Assembly: GCA_903854475.1 (NCBI GenBank)
Contig: CAINWP010000031.1
Span: 1 to 38,199, forward strand
Source: an uncultured Verrucomicrobiota bacterium
GTDB lineage: Bacteria; Verrucomicrobiota; Verrucomicrobiia; Limisphaerales; UBA9464
Direction: 5' to 3'
Length of the DNA stretch: 38,199 nucleotides
In this document: one piece after another, positions 18,525 to 28,154 of the stretch
How positions within the stretch are numbered: the first letter of the stretch is position 1
Layout: the number at the start of each line of letters is the position of its first letter
Made by a program: the position numbers and the translations under genes
Notes under the pieces: generated by a model
Databases searched by the model: none
Seen by the model: the letters and a program-made list of their open reading frames with translations, nothing else
Told to the model about the DNA's origin: nothing

Positions 18525-21500
18525 GCAGGTTGGGTTTCTGCTCTTTTTTTGGTGGCATCACGGTTGCCTTTGCCGGAGGAGAGGCTTCAATTCAAGGGAC
18601 TCCTCTCTTTCCCGTGATCCACAGCCTGCCAAAACAACTCAGATTCTGGCTCGGTGCCCTTTGGGCCTCGATGTTGTTGCTGTCTGCTGCAGATTCCTCG
18701 TCGGGCTCGAGTGATCCGCTAGGACGGAGCGCGGTGGTTTTGCTGCGCGATGAGTGTTTTTCCTGCCACGGCGAAACCAAGCAGAAGGCTGGGCTTTCGT
18801 TGCTGACCCGAGAGCAGGTGCTCAAGGGGAGTGAGGAGGGGCCGGTGGTGCAGGAAGGACGACCCAAGGAAAGTCGCCTGCTTGCCTTGGTTCTTCCGGG
18901 AGCCGATCCGCACATGCCGCCCCGGAAGCAATTGGCTCCCGGACAAATTCAAACCCTCCGCGACTGGATTCGCCGCGGGCTTCCTTGGGATGCCAGCGTC
19001 CTGAGTGATGAGCCTGCCCCCAGACCGGTGTCACTGGAGTTGGCCGCCCCCTCTTTCCGACCGGTGGCCGCTCTGGCCCTCGACCCGGCGGGACATCGAT
19101 TGGCGGTGGCGCGCATGGGAGGGATCGATATCCACGACTTGCAGAAGCCGGGGTTTCCTCGAGTGGCGCGGTCGGTCGGCTCCGTGGATCCGGTGGAATC
19201 GCTGGCCTGGAGCCGAGACGGCCGCCAGTTGGCCTCCGGATCCTTTCGACGGGTGCGGTTCTGGAATCCGGAGACTCTCACGGTCGAGCGGGAGATCGTG
19301 AATGGCCTTTCAGGTCGGGTGATGAGTGTGGAGTTTTCCGCCGATGGGTCGCAGTTGGCCCTTGGTGACGGGGGGGGCGGTCTTCCGGGATATTTGCGGT
19401 TGGTGAGCGCGGCGGACGGTCGGATTCAGCGTTCCTGGAAGGCTCACGCCGACTCCATCTTTGATCTGGAGTTCAGCCGGGATGGCTCCCGACTGCTCTC
19501 GGCCGGCGGTGACGCGCTCATCAAGGTTTGGGATACGGCCAAGGCGGCACCGATTGCCGTGCTGGAAGGTCATACCTCCCAGGTGATGGCTGCGGCTTTC
19601 AACACCAACGCCACCCAGGTGGTCAGCGGAGGGACCGATCGGCAGCTCAAGGTCTGGGATATCGCTACCCGCGAGAAAATTGTCACGCTGGGCGATTCCA
19701 TGGCGGCGATCACGGCCGTGGCTTGGCCGGGCGACAGTGCCTCGGTTTGGGCAGCCACCGATCGCGGGGCGATTGACCGATATTCCCAGCTCAAGTCGCA
19801 CACGGGTGAACAAAGTTCAGCCACCGCGGAGCATCGGCGGGTGGCGCAACTGCTGCCGGTGGTGTTCAGCATGGCGGTCACACCCGATGGTCAGAGGGTT
19901 GCCGCCGGTGACATGGACGGGTTGGTCCGGATCTGGGATGCCCAAGGCAAGGTTTTGGGAGAGTTGAGCATGGCCTTGGAGGCGATGACGCCGCCCCCGC
20001 AGACAGTGGCCAAGAAAGTGCCGCCGCCGAGCTTTGTGCGCGATGTGTTGCCCGCGCTCAACCAGGCTGGATGCGCCTCGGGTGGTTGTCATTCCAAGCC
20101 GGAAGGTCAGAGCGGCTTTAAATTGTCTGTCTTCTCCTACGATCCCCAAAGCGACTATGCCGAAATTGTCCGGGATGCCCGCAGCCGGCGGGTGTTTCCG
20201 GCAGCCCCGGAAGAGAGCCTCATTCTCCTCAAGGCCCTGACACGGGTACCGCATGAGGGAGGTCAGCGTTTTCAGCCCGGATCCCCAACCCACCAATTGT
20301 TGACTCGATGGATTCGCGCGGGCATGCCCTATGCGTTGACCAATGAGCCCGTGTTGCAGTCGGTTGCGGTGTTTCCGACTGAGGGGCGGTATCGCAAGAG
20401 CGGACAGCAGCGACTGAAGGTCGAGGCACGTTATTCCGATGGGAGCATTCGCGATGTCACGCGGTTGGCCGCCTACGATTCGAGCGACAAGGAGTTGGCC
20501 CGCGTGGATGAGACCGGTCGGGTGACCATCGGAAAACTGACAGGGCAGGGCGTGGTGGTGGCTCGCTACATGGGGCTGGTGGCCGCCTCGTCACTCATGG
20601 TGCCGGCCGACAAGGTGCTCAAACCCAAGGCCTACGCATCCATTCCCACCCACAATTTCATTGATGGCTTGGCTTTGGCGCAGTTCCAGCGTTTGGGGCT
20701 GATGCCTTCCGAACTTTGTACCGACGCGGAATTTCTCCGGCGGGCCAAACTGGATGCCGTTGGCCTCTTGCCCACGTCGGAAGAGGTGCGTGCGTTCCTG
20801 GCGGATTCTTCGCCGGACAAGCGTCAGCGGTTCATTGACACGATCCTGGAGCATCCGGCCTATGCCGATTACTGGGCCAACCAATGGGCTGACCTCTTGC
20901 GGCCCAATCCGGATCGGGTGGGGGTGAAGAGCGTGTTCCTGCTCGATCAGTGGTTGCGCGAAGCGTTCCGGGCCAATCGGCCTTATGATCAGTTTGTTCG
21001 AGATATTCTGATGGCTGAAGGGTCGAACCACCGCGCAGGTCCGGCGGTGGTTTACCGCGACCGTCGGGATCCGCCAGAACTGACCACTCAGTTTAGCCAG
21101 TTGTTCTTGGGGACCCGGCTGGAGTGCGCCAAGTGTCACCACCATCCGAATGAAAAATGGAGTCAGGATGATTTCTACCAACTGGCTGCTTACTTCGGTC
21201 CGGTGAAGCAGAAGGGAGCAGGTTTGTCCCCGCCGATTTCCGCCGGCACCGAGACTTTTTATTTCACGCCGGGAGGCGAGGTGAAACACCCGGTGAGCGG
21301 AGTAGCAATGACCCCTCGACCACCGGAGGGGCCCGAACTCCCGAAGTCCGGATCTCGCGATCCGCGCCGGCATTTGGCCGATTGGCTGACAGCTCCGGAG
21401 AATCCCTTTTTCGCCAAGGCGGCGGTGAACCGGGTGTGGGGACATTTTTTTGGACGAGGCCTGGTTCATCCGGTGGATGATTTCCGCAGTTCTAATCCGT

Positions 21501-22135
21501 GTGTAAACCCGGCCTTGCTAGAGGCCTTGGCCGCAGATTTTGCCGCCCATGGCTACGACCTGAAACACCTGCTTCGAACCGTGATGGCTTCGCGAACTTA
21601 CCAACTGAGTTCGGTGCCTAATGCCACCAATCTGGGCGACACCCGTCAGTTCTCCAGGTCTTACCGACGGAGACTGCCGGCCGAAGTGCTGGTGGATGCG
21701 GTCAGCGATGTCACTGGGGTTCCTGAGACCTTTTCTGCGGTCCCGCCGGGTGGTCGTGCCATGCAGACTTGGAGTTACAAGATCGCTTCTCATTTTCTGG
21801 ACGCCTTTGGTCGCCCCAACTCCAGCAGCGATTGTCCGTGTGAGCGCGATGCTCAGTTGAGCGTTGTGCAAACTCTGCACCTGATGAATTCCAAGATTCT
21901 GCAGGGGAAGCTCAGCGATCCGAAAGGCCGGGTCCGTCAACTAGCTAACAGCGACCGGAGTCAATCCGACCTCGTCGGTGAACTGTACCTCCTCCTGCTC
22001 AATCGCCTGCCCGCAGAACCGGAGCTTCAGGCTGCTTTGCGTGCGTTTTCTGCTCCGGGAGCCACCCGCAATACTGCGGTGGAGGATGTCTTCTGGGCGC
22101 TGCTCAACTCTCCTGAATTCGTGCTGAACCATTGA
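18521..22135 (+). CDS. Multi-domain exported protein: PSCyt1-type cytochrome c + WD40 repeats + CX4CH segment + Big-like domain + DUF1549 (PSCyt2) + DUF1553 (PSD1)
   Basis: CFSCHGETKQKAGLSLLTRE; ADSIFDLEFSRDGSRLLSAGGDALIKVWDTAKAAPIAVLEGHTSQVMAAAFN (WD40); AGCASGGCHSKPEGQSGFKLSVF; LKVEARYSDGSIRDVTRLAAYDSSDKELARVDETGRVT; LDAVGLLPTSEEVRAFLADSSPDKRQRFIDTILEHPAYADYWANQWADLLRPN; CAKCHHHPNEKWSQDDFYQLAAYFG; NPFFAKAAVNRVWGHFFGRGLVHPVDDFR. Start is ATG 18521 (ATGA overlap) or GTG 18614. Confidence 0.9.
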   Translation: MSRLGFCSFFGGITVAFAGGEASIQGTPLFPVIHSLPKQLRFWLGALWASMLLLSAADSSSGSSDPLGRSAVVLLRDECFSCHGETKQKAGLSLLTREQVLKGSEEGPVVQEGRPKESRLLALVLPGADPHMPPRKQLAPGQIQTLRDWIRRGLPWDASVLSDEPAPRPVSLELAAPSFRPVAALALDPAGHRLAVARMGGIDIHDLQKPGFPRVARSVGSVDPVESLAWSRDGRQLASGSFRRVRFWNPETLTVEREIVNGLSGRVMSVEFSADGSQLALGDGGGGLPGYLRLVSAADGRIQRSWKAHADSIFDLEFSRDGSRLLSAGGDALIKVWDTAKAAPIAVLEGHTSQVMAAAFNTNATQVVSGGTDRQLKVWDIATREKIVTLGDSMAAITAVAWPGDSASVWAATDRGAIDRYSQLKSHTGEQSSATAEHRRVAQLLPVVFSMAVTPDGQRVAAGDMDGLVRIWDAQGKVLGELSMALEAMTPPPQTVAKKVPPPSFVRDVLPALNQAGCASGGCHSKPEGQSGFKLSVFSYDPQSDYAEIVRDARSRRVFPAAPEESLILLKALTRVPHEGGQRFQPGSPTHQLLTRWIRAGMPYALTNEPVLQSVAVFPTEGRYRKSGQQRLKVEARYSDGSIRDVTRLAAYDSSDKELARVDETGRVTIGKLTGQGVVVARYMGLVAASSLMVPADKVLKPKAYASIPTHNFIDGLALAQFQRLGLMPSELCTDAEFLRRAKLDAVGLLPTSEEVRAFLADSSPDKRQRFIDTILEHPAYADYWANQWADLLRPNPDRVGVKSVFLLDQWLREAFRANRPYDQFVRDILMAEGSNHRAGPAVVYRDRRDPPELTTQFSQLFLGTRLECAKCHHHPNEKWSQDDFYQLAAYFGPVKQKGAGLSPPISAGTETFYFTPGGEVKHPVSGVAMTPRPPEGPELPKSGSRDPRRHLADWLTAPENPFFAKAAVNRVWGHFFGRGLVHPVDDFRSSNPCVNPALLEALAADFAAHGYDLKHLLRTVMASRTYQLSSVPNATNLGDTRQFSRSYRRRLPAEVLVDAVSDVTGVPETFSAVPPGGRAMQTWSYKIASHFLDAFGRPNSSSDCPCERDAQLSVVQTLHLMNSKILQGKLSDPKGRVRQLANSDRSQSDLVGELYLLLLNRLPAEPELQAALRAFSAPGATRNTAVEDVFWALLNSPEFVLNH

Positions 22136-22136
22136 A

Positions 22137-23510
22137 ATGAAACCGACCTCTGGAAACTGCGCCGGAATGCCCCGCCGGGATTTCATCCAAATGGGGATGG
22201 GAGGCTTGCTGGGTGCGGGCTTCGGCGATTTGTTGCGCCTCGAGGGGGGCACGGCCTCTGCGGCCAAGTCGGCGATGAACAAAGCCGCTGCGCCGGGTTC
22301 GGCTTCTGGCCAAAAGCCGGTCAATTGCATCCTCATATGGCTCGATGGTGGCCCCTCCCATTACGAGAGTTTTGATCCAAAACCGGGGGCCCCCTCGGAC
22401 ATTCGTGGGATTTTTCAGGACATCGCCACATCGGTGCCGGGGATCCGCTTCAGCGAGGCGGTGCCCGAGTTGGCCAAGGTGGCCGACAAAGCCACGGTGA
22501 TCCGATCAGTCTGCCACAAAGACCCCAATCACGGCGGCGGCAACCATTACTTGATGACCGGTTCCCCGACGCCGGTGCCGGTGGCTTGCGGAGCTTATGT
22601 GACTTTTCATCCTTCGTTCGGGTCGGTGGTTTCTTGGCAGCGTGGGCAGCGACACGGCTTGCCGCCCTACGTGTCTATACCCTCGGTGACCCGCAGCGGC
22701 GGACCCAATTTTCTCGGTGGCAAGCACTCGGCCTTTGTGATCGATGGCCAGCCCAACTCGGCCGACTTCAAGGTGCGCGATGTGGTGCTGCCTTCGGAGA
22801 TTAGCGAGGGGCGGGCGACCAGCCGGCGTGAATTGCGCGGAGCGCTCGACTCGATGGCCCGCTATGCCGATCGCCTGGCCGACGATCCGGCAGTCACCTT
22901 CGATCAGTACCTCCAGCAAAGCGTCAATTTGGTGCTCTCGAGTCCGGCTCAGGCGGCGTTTGATTTGTCGCGTGAGGACAAGAAGGTGCGCGACGAATAC
23001 GGCCGAAATGACTTTGGTCAGCGGCTCCTGATGGCTCGCCGATTGGTGGAGGTCGGTGTGTCGTGGGTCACTGTCAACTCCGGCGGCTGGGATCATCACA
23101 CCAAACTCTTTGAAGCGTACAAGGGCGATTCGGTTCGCAACATGGACCGTGGGGTGGCTGCGCTCATCCGAGATCTGGACCAGCGGGGGTTGCTGGATTC
23201 AACGCTGGTGGTATTGCTGGGCGAGTTTGGCCGCACGCCCAAGGTGAACAAGGATGCCGGACGCGACCACTGGCCCCATGCGATGTCCATTCTCATGGCT
23301 GGCGGCGGTTGCCCCCGGGGCGCGGTGGTCGGTGCCACCGATGCCAAGGGCTACGCCGCCTCGGAGGCCGTGTATCGGCCCGAAGACTTTGCCGCCTCCC
23401 TTTATTGGAAGATGGGGATCGATCCCAACCAGGTGCTCCATACCAACACCGGCCGGCCGGTGCAGTTGGTAAACAATGGGCGCCGCATCCGCGAGATCTT
23501 CACCACGTGA
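22137..23510 (+). CDS. DUF1501 protein (sulfatase/alkaline-phosphatase-like), Tat signal
   Basis: MPRRDFIQMGMGGLLGAGFGDLLRL twin-arginine; NCILIWLDGGPSHYESFDPKPGAPSDIRGIFQDI; GGWDHHTKLFEAYKG; LVVLLGEFGRTPKVNKDAGRDHWPHAMSILMAGGG. Confidence 0.95.
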   Translation: MKPTSGNCAGMPRRDFIQMGMGGLLGAGFGDLLRLEGGTASAAKSAMNKAAAPGSASGQKPVNCILIWLDGGPSHYESFDPKPGAPSDIRGIFQDIATSVPGIRFSEAVPELAKVADKATVIRSVCHKDPNHGGGNHYLMTGSPTPVPVACGAYVTFHPSFGSVVSWQRGQRHGLPPYVSIPSVTRSGGPNFLGGKHSAFVIDGQPNSADFKVRDVVLPSEISEGRATSRRELRGALDSMARYADRLADDPAVTFDQYLQQSVNLVLSSPAQAAFDLSREDKKVRDEYGRNDFGQRLLMARRLVEVGVSWVTVNSGGWDHHTKLFEAYKGDSVRNMDRGVAALIRDLDQRGLLDSTLVVLLGEFGRTPKVNKDAGRDHWPHAMSILMAGGGCPRGAVVGATDAKGYAASEAVYRPEDFAASLYWKMGIDPNQVLHTNTGRPVQLVNNGRRIREIFTT

Positions 23511-23521
23511 GGTTTTCTGGG

Positions 23522-25216
23522 ATGAGCAGGAGTCGATCCTGGGTGCCGTGGTTGGTGGCATTTCTGATGGCCTTCGGCGGGCTTCGGGCCGCAGTCCCGG
23601 TCTTGGATCAGGTCTTTCCCGCGGCGATCCAGATCGGGACCACTCAGTTGGTCACTTTGGTGGGTAAATTCGATCCCTGGCCCACCCGGCTCGATTTGGA
23701 CATTCCCGGGGTGTCCTGGGAACACACCACTAACAACGGTGTCATCCGTGTCCGTGTCGCTCCGGAGGCTTCAGTCGGTCCTCGGGTGATTCGGGCTTTT
23801 TCACCGGAAGGAGTGAGTGAGCCCCGCTTCATCATCCTTTCGCAGCGACCACAACAGGCCGAGGTGGAGCCCAACGATGCGGTGCCCTCGGCCCAGGCCT
23901 TGACCCGCCTCCCGACCGAGGTGAACGGGCGTCTCGAGAAGAACGGTGACGTGGACAGCTTTGCGGTGAACCTCCGCGCCGGTGAGACCCTCGTGGCCCG
24001 GTTGGAGGCCTACACACTTCAGTCGCCGCTGGATCCGGTACTGCGGTTGTTGGATTCCCGCGGCGTTCAGGTGGCCTGGAACCATGATGAGGTGCGCTCA
24101 CTGGACCCGCTCTTGGCTTGGAGGGTTGAAACCAGCGGAACCTATGCGCTCCAAGTGTTCGGGTTTGCCTATCCCGCCGATTCAGATCTGCGCTTCAGCG
24201 GGAGTCCCAAAGGGGTTTACCGTCTTCATGTCACCGCCGATCCCGTGGCCCGGCATGCGTGGCCACTGGTTGTTAGTCGCACGATGGATACCCGGGTAAG
24301 CTGGGGTGATTGGGGGTCCTCCTCCGTCTCGTCCGAAGTAATTGAGGTGCCTGCTTCGGTCGTTGCGCCGGGCGTCGTCTCTCACTCCCTTCGGATCCCC
24401 GGTCGTGCGGTGCCCTTGGAGTTGCCGGTGGGCGAAGGAAAGGAGTGGGTTGAAATCGACCCCAATGACTTGGCGGCCACGGCGCAGGCGTTGGGAATAC
24501 CCTCAGCCGTTTCCGGCGACCTCGATCGTCCGGGGGACGAAGATCGCTACCGGCTTTCGTGTCAAAAGGGAGAACTGCTTCGGTTGGAAGTTCAGGCTGC
24601 GAGCCTCGGATTTCCCCTCGATGCTTGGCTCCGGATTGAGGACGCCTCCGGCAAGGAGTTGGTTCGCAACGATGACTCCGGAGGGGCTGATCCGGTGCTC
24701 GATTGGACCTCGCCCGAGACCGCCGAGTACCGCGTGGTGGTCGGCAATTTGCTGCAGAGGGGTGGGCACGACCAGCGCTACCGGCTCTCACTCCAACGTC
24801 CGAAGCTCTCGTGGAGCGCTTCAATGGCCGAGTCGGCCTGGTCACTGGAGCCCGGAAAAACAAACGAATCAAAAGTGACGCTCACCCGCCGATACGGTGC
24901 GGACATGAAGTTGACCGTCTCGGTGCGCGGGCTGCCGGCGGGGGTGCGTGTCGATCCCGTGGAGGTCGCAGAAAAGGCGGACGCAGCGACCCTGCGTTGG
25001 ATCGCTGCAACCAATGCCGCTCCGTTTTCAGGACCCGTTTCCATCGATGTCTCGAGCTCGAGCCCAGCCGCCGTTCAGGAAGCACGGTTCTCTCTGATTA
25101 GTGCCGGGGAGAACAACGGCGTTCCCCAGGGCTTTCGGCGTCTGGTGGTTGAGTCGATCTCGCGTCTGTGGTTGACGGTCCTTCGCACCCCGTCCGCGCC
25201 TGCTGAAAAGAAGTGA
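23522..25216 (+). CDS. Exported protein with two pre-peptidase C-terminal (PPC) domains
   Basis: Signal peptide MSRSRSWVPWLVAFLMAFGGLRAA; EVEPNDAVPSAQAL...NGDVDSFAVNLRAGETLVARLEA and EIDPNDLAATAQALG...RPGDEDRYRLSCQKGELLRLEVQA. Confidence 0.85.
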   Translation: MSRSRSWVPWLVAFLMAFGGLRAAVPVLDQVFPAAIQIGTTQLVTLVGKFDPWPTRLDLDIPGVSWEHTTNNGVIRVRVAPEASVGPRVIRAFSPEGVSEPRFIILSQRPQQAEVEPNDAVPSAQALTRLPTEVNGRLEKNGDVDSFAVNLRAGETLVARLEAYTLQSPLDPVLRLLDSRGVQVAWNHDEVRSLDPLLAWRVETSGTYALQVFGFAYPADSDLRFSGSPKGVYRLHVTADPVARHAWPLVVSRTMDTRVSWGDWGSSSVSSEVIEVPASVVAPGVVSHSLRIPGRAVPLELPVGEGKEWVEIDPNDLAATAQALGIPSAVSGDLDRPGDEDRYRLSCQKGELLRLEVQAASLGFPLDAWLRIEDASGKELVRNDDSGGADPVLDWTSPETAEYRVVVGNLLQRGGHDQRYRLSLQRPKLSWSASMAESAWSLEPGKTNESKVTLTRRYGADMKLTVSVRGLPAGVRVDPVEVAEKADAATLRWIAATNAAPFSGPVSIDVSSSSPAAVQEARFSLISAGENNGVPQGFRRLVVESISRLWLTVLRTPSAPAEKK

Positions 25217-25502
25217 GCCGGAACGCGTTGCTTGGATGGGTTGGGCTGGCGGAACTGTCTCTGGCAAGTGATGGGCCCTTGGCTCGCGAGGAGCCTCGGG
25301 AAAGTCTTGATACACCAGAGGTTTTTGGTTGGACGCCCAATACTCGTCCGCAAAAAGAATCGCACGGGCTGGGTATTTTTCCCCCTGATGGGATGGTTTC
25401 GGCTTAAGGTTTTCCTTTCGGGGAGTAAGGCCAAAACTTCCTTGACGGCGTTTGAGTCTTTGGCTTGCGACTGTGCTGCCATTGGTGATATAAAGCTCAC
25501 AT

Positions 25503-26258
25503 ATGGCAGCCATCGGCCGGTTCCAAAAGGGTGAGGAGATCTTCCACGCCAAGGTCGTCGACGGGGAGATTTTCAAGCTTCAGGGTGATGTCTTTGGCTC
25601 TCCATCCTTCGATAAAAAACCGACTCCGCTCAAGGGTGTCAAGACGTTGACCCCGGTCCAACCGTCTAAGATCATCGCCGTGGGTTTGAATTATGCCGAT
25701 CATGCCCGGGAGGCCGGGATGACGTTGCCCAAGGAACCGCTCTTCTGGCTCAAGGCCCCGACCTCGCTCATCCCCGACGGCGCCAAGATCGAGATTCCCT
25801 TTGCCAACCATCGCAACGATTTCGAGGCCGAGCTCGCGGTAGTCATCGGGCGCAAGATGCGCAATGTCACTCCGGCCGCAGCCGCTCGTTACATTTTTGG
25901 TTATACCGCTTCCCAAGACATCACCGATCGGACGATCCAAGCCAGCGAGAGTCAGTTTGCGCGGTCGAAGTCCTTCGACACGTTCACGCCCCTGGGGCCT
26001 TACATCGAGACCAAGATCGATCCGCATGACCTGAGCATCCAGCTCTTCCAGAACGGTCAGTTGCGCCAGAACGGCAACACCAGCCAAATGATCTTCAACT
26101 GCTTCCATCTGGTGAGCTTCATCTCCACCAACATGACCCTCCTTCCGGGTGACGTGATCCTCACGGGGACACCCAGCGGTGTGGGAACCATTGAGTCCGG
26201 CGACCGTCTCGAGGTCCGGATTCAGGGAATGGCTCCGCTGGTCAACACGGTGAAGTGA
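25503..26258 (+). CDS. Fumarylacetoacetate hydrolase family protein
   Basis: IIAVGLNYADHAREAGMTLPKEPLFWLKAPTSLIPDG; FEAELAVVIGRKMRNV; GYTASQDITDRTIQ; LLPGDVILTGTPSGVG. Confidence 0.95.
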   Translation: MAAIGRFQKGEEIFHAKVVDGEIFKLQGDVFGSPSFDKKPTPLKGVKTLTPVQPSKIIAVGLNYADHAREAGMTLPKEPLFWLKAPTSLIPDGAKIEIPFANHRNDFEAELAVVIGRKMRNVTPAAAARYIFGYTASQDITDRTIQASESQFARSKSFDTFTPLGPYIETKIDPHDLSIQLFQNGQLRQNGNTSQMIFNCFHLVSFISTNMTLLPGDVILTGTPSGVGTIESGDRLEVRIQGMAPLVNTVK

Positions 26259-26395
26259 TCTCCGCAAACTGAGCGTCCCATGCACAGGCCTCCTGGACGG
26301 GGGCGCTCAATGACTCTATCGGCCCCTCGGAATGAACCTTGGGGCCTCTTTCTTTCCCACTGGCCTCCCGACCCCACACCCCCACAGACTTTCCC

Positions 26396-28141
26396 ATGCT
26401 TTGGTCTCAAACGTTCATTCCGACCCTCAAGGAAACCCCCGCGGATGCGGAAATCGTGTCCCATCAACTCTTGCTGCGTGCAGGGTTGGTTAGAAAGCTC
26501 ACCGGTGGTTTGTACACGTTCCTGCCGCTGGGCCTGAAGGTGTTGCGCAAGATCGAGCAGATTATCCGCGAAGAAATGAACCGGGCCGGCGGCATCGAGG
26601 TGCTCATGCCCGCCTTGCAACCCATCGACATTTGGCAGCAGTCCGGGCGCTATGAGACGGCTTCCGGAGTGTTGTTCAAGGTGCGGGATTCCGCCCGCAA
26701 GGAGTGGGTCCTCGGGCCCACTCACGAAGAGGTCATCACCTCGCTCGCAGCCAACGAGCTGAACTCTTACCGGCAGCTTCCGAAGAATTTCTACCAAATC
26801 CAAACCAAGTTCCGGGACGAGATCCGCCCGCGCTTCGGTTTGATGCGCGCTAAGGAGTTCCTCATGAAGGACGCCTATTCCTTCGACGCCACCGATGCTG
26901 GGGCGATGGTGAGCTACCACAAGATGTACGACGCCTACACCCGTATCTTTGCCCGGTGCGGGTTGCAGGCCTTCCCCGTCGAAGCCGATACCGGTGTCAT
27001 CGGAGGCAACTATTCCCACGAGTTCATGGTGCCGGCCGAGACCGGTGAGAATGACGTGGTCTACTGCGAGTCCGGCAAGTATGCGGCCAACATTGAGAAG
27101 GCCGTCAGCCGCGGGCCTGCGGAAGCGACGCCTTCAGAAACCACCGGAACGGCGCCAGAGAAGTTCGCCACCCCGGGCGTGGTCACCATTGATGCCTTGG
27201 CAGCGGCCCCTTACGGAGTTTCGGCCCGGCACCAGGTCAAGACCCTGGTGTTCGTTGCCGATTCGAAGCCCATCCTGGTGCTCATCCGGGGAGACGATTC
27301 GCTCAATGAGGCCAAACTCATGGCCAAGACCGGTGCGGTCCAAGTCCGTCAGGCGACCGCCGACGAGATTGTGGAGTTGCTCGGTGCCCGCCCGGGTTCT
27401 CTGGGTGCGGTCAATGCCACCCTTAAGACGCCTGCGGTGCCCGTTTATGCCGACGAAGCCCTGCGCGGGGCCCGGGGCATGACCACAGGGGCCAATGAAG
27501 ACGGTTTCCATCTGCGCCATATCGAGGTGGACCGCGATTTGAAGGTCACGGCCTGGTACGATCTGCGCACCGTCAAGGTGGGCGAGCTGTGCGTAGAGAC
27601 CGATCAACCCCTGAAGATCCGCCGGGCGATCGAAGTGGGGCACGTCTTCAAACTGGGGACCAAATATTCGGAGAAGCTCAATGCCACCTTCTTGGCTGAA
27701 GATGGTTCCCGCCATCCGGCGGTGATGGGTTGCTACGGCATTGGCGTGACCCGGACGCTTCAGGCGGTCATCGAGCAGTGCAATGACAAGGACGGCATCC
27801 GTTGGCCCGTGAGCGTAGCGCCCTTCACGGTGTGCATCACGCCGCTGACGGTGGCGCCCGAGAGTCAGCCGATGACACTGGCCCGTGAATTGGCCGCCAC
27901 TCTGGAAGCCGCAGGCATTGAGGCCATTCTGGATGACCGCGATGAGCGTCCGGGGGTGAAGTTCAAGGACAGCGAATTGGTGGGATTCCCGCTGCGGGTG
28001 AATCTGGGCGAGAAATCGCTGGCTAAGGGCGAGATCGAGCTCAAGCCGCGCGGAGGCACGATGCGCATGGTTCCCATCGCCGATGCCGCCGCCGAGGTGA
28101 TCGCCTGGGTTCGCGCCGAATCGGCCCGTCTGCAATGCTGA
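26396..28141 (+). CDS. proS: Prolyl-tRNA synthetase, bacterial type with INS editing domain
   Basis: MLWSQTFIPTLKETPADAEIVSHQLLLRAGLVRKLTGGLYTFLPLGLKVLRKIEQIIREEMNRAGGIEVLMP; VLGPTHEEVIT; FRDEIRPRFGLMRAKEFLMKDAYSF; MGCYGIGVTRTLQAVIEQ. Confidence 0.97.
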   Translation: MLWSQTFIPTLKETPADAEIVSHQLLLRAGLVRKLTGGLYTFLPLGLKVLRKIEQIIREEMNRAGGIEVLMPALQPIDIWQQSGRYETASGVLFKVRDSARKEWVLGPTHEEVITSLAANELNSYRQLPKNFYQIQTKFRDEIRPRFGLMRAKEFLMKDAYSFDATDAGAMVSYHKMYDAYTRIFARCGLQAFPVEADTGVIGGNYSHEFMVPAETGENDVVYCESGKYAANIEKAVSRGPAEATPSETTGTAPEKFATPGVVTIDALAAAPYGVSARHQVKTLVFVADSKPILVLIRGDDSLNEAKLMAKTGAVQVRQATADEIVELLGARPGSLGAVNATLKTPAVPVYADEALRGARGMTTGANEDGFHLRHIEVDRDLKVTAWYDLRTVKVGELCVETDQPLKIRRAIEVGHVFKLGTKYSEKLNATFLAEDGSRHPAVMGCYGIGVTRTLQAVIEQCNDKDGIRWPVSVAPFTVCITPLTVAPESQPMTLARELAATLEAAGIEAILDDRDERPGVKFKDSELVGFPLRVNLGEKSLAKGEIELKPRGGTMRMVPIADAAAEVIAWVRAESARLQC

Positions 28142-28154
28142 GAGCCGTTTGCTT

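Noticed and set aside
25497-26285. 262-aa minus-strand ORF opposite the FAH gene
   Set aside because: Complete antisense overlap of a clear FAH-family gene; no domain signal.
27134-28135. 333-aa minus-strand ORF opposite proS
   Set aside because: Antisense shadow of proS.
1718-28141. Functional link between tRNA-Pro and proS in the same window
   Set aside because: They are about 25 kb apart with unrelated genes between; treated as coincidence.
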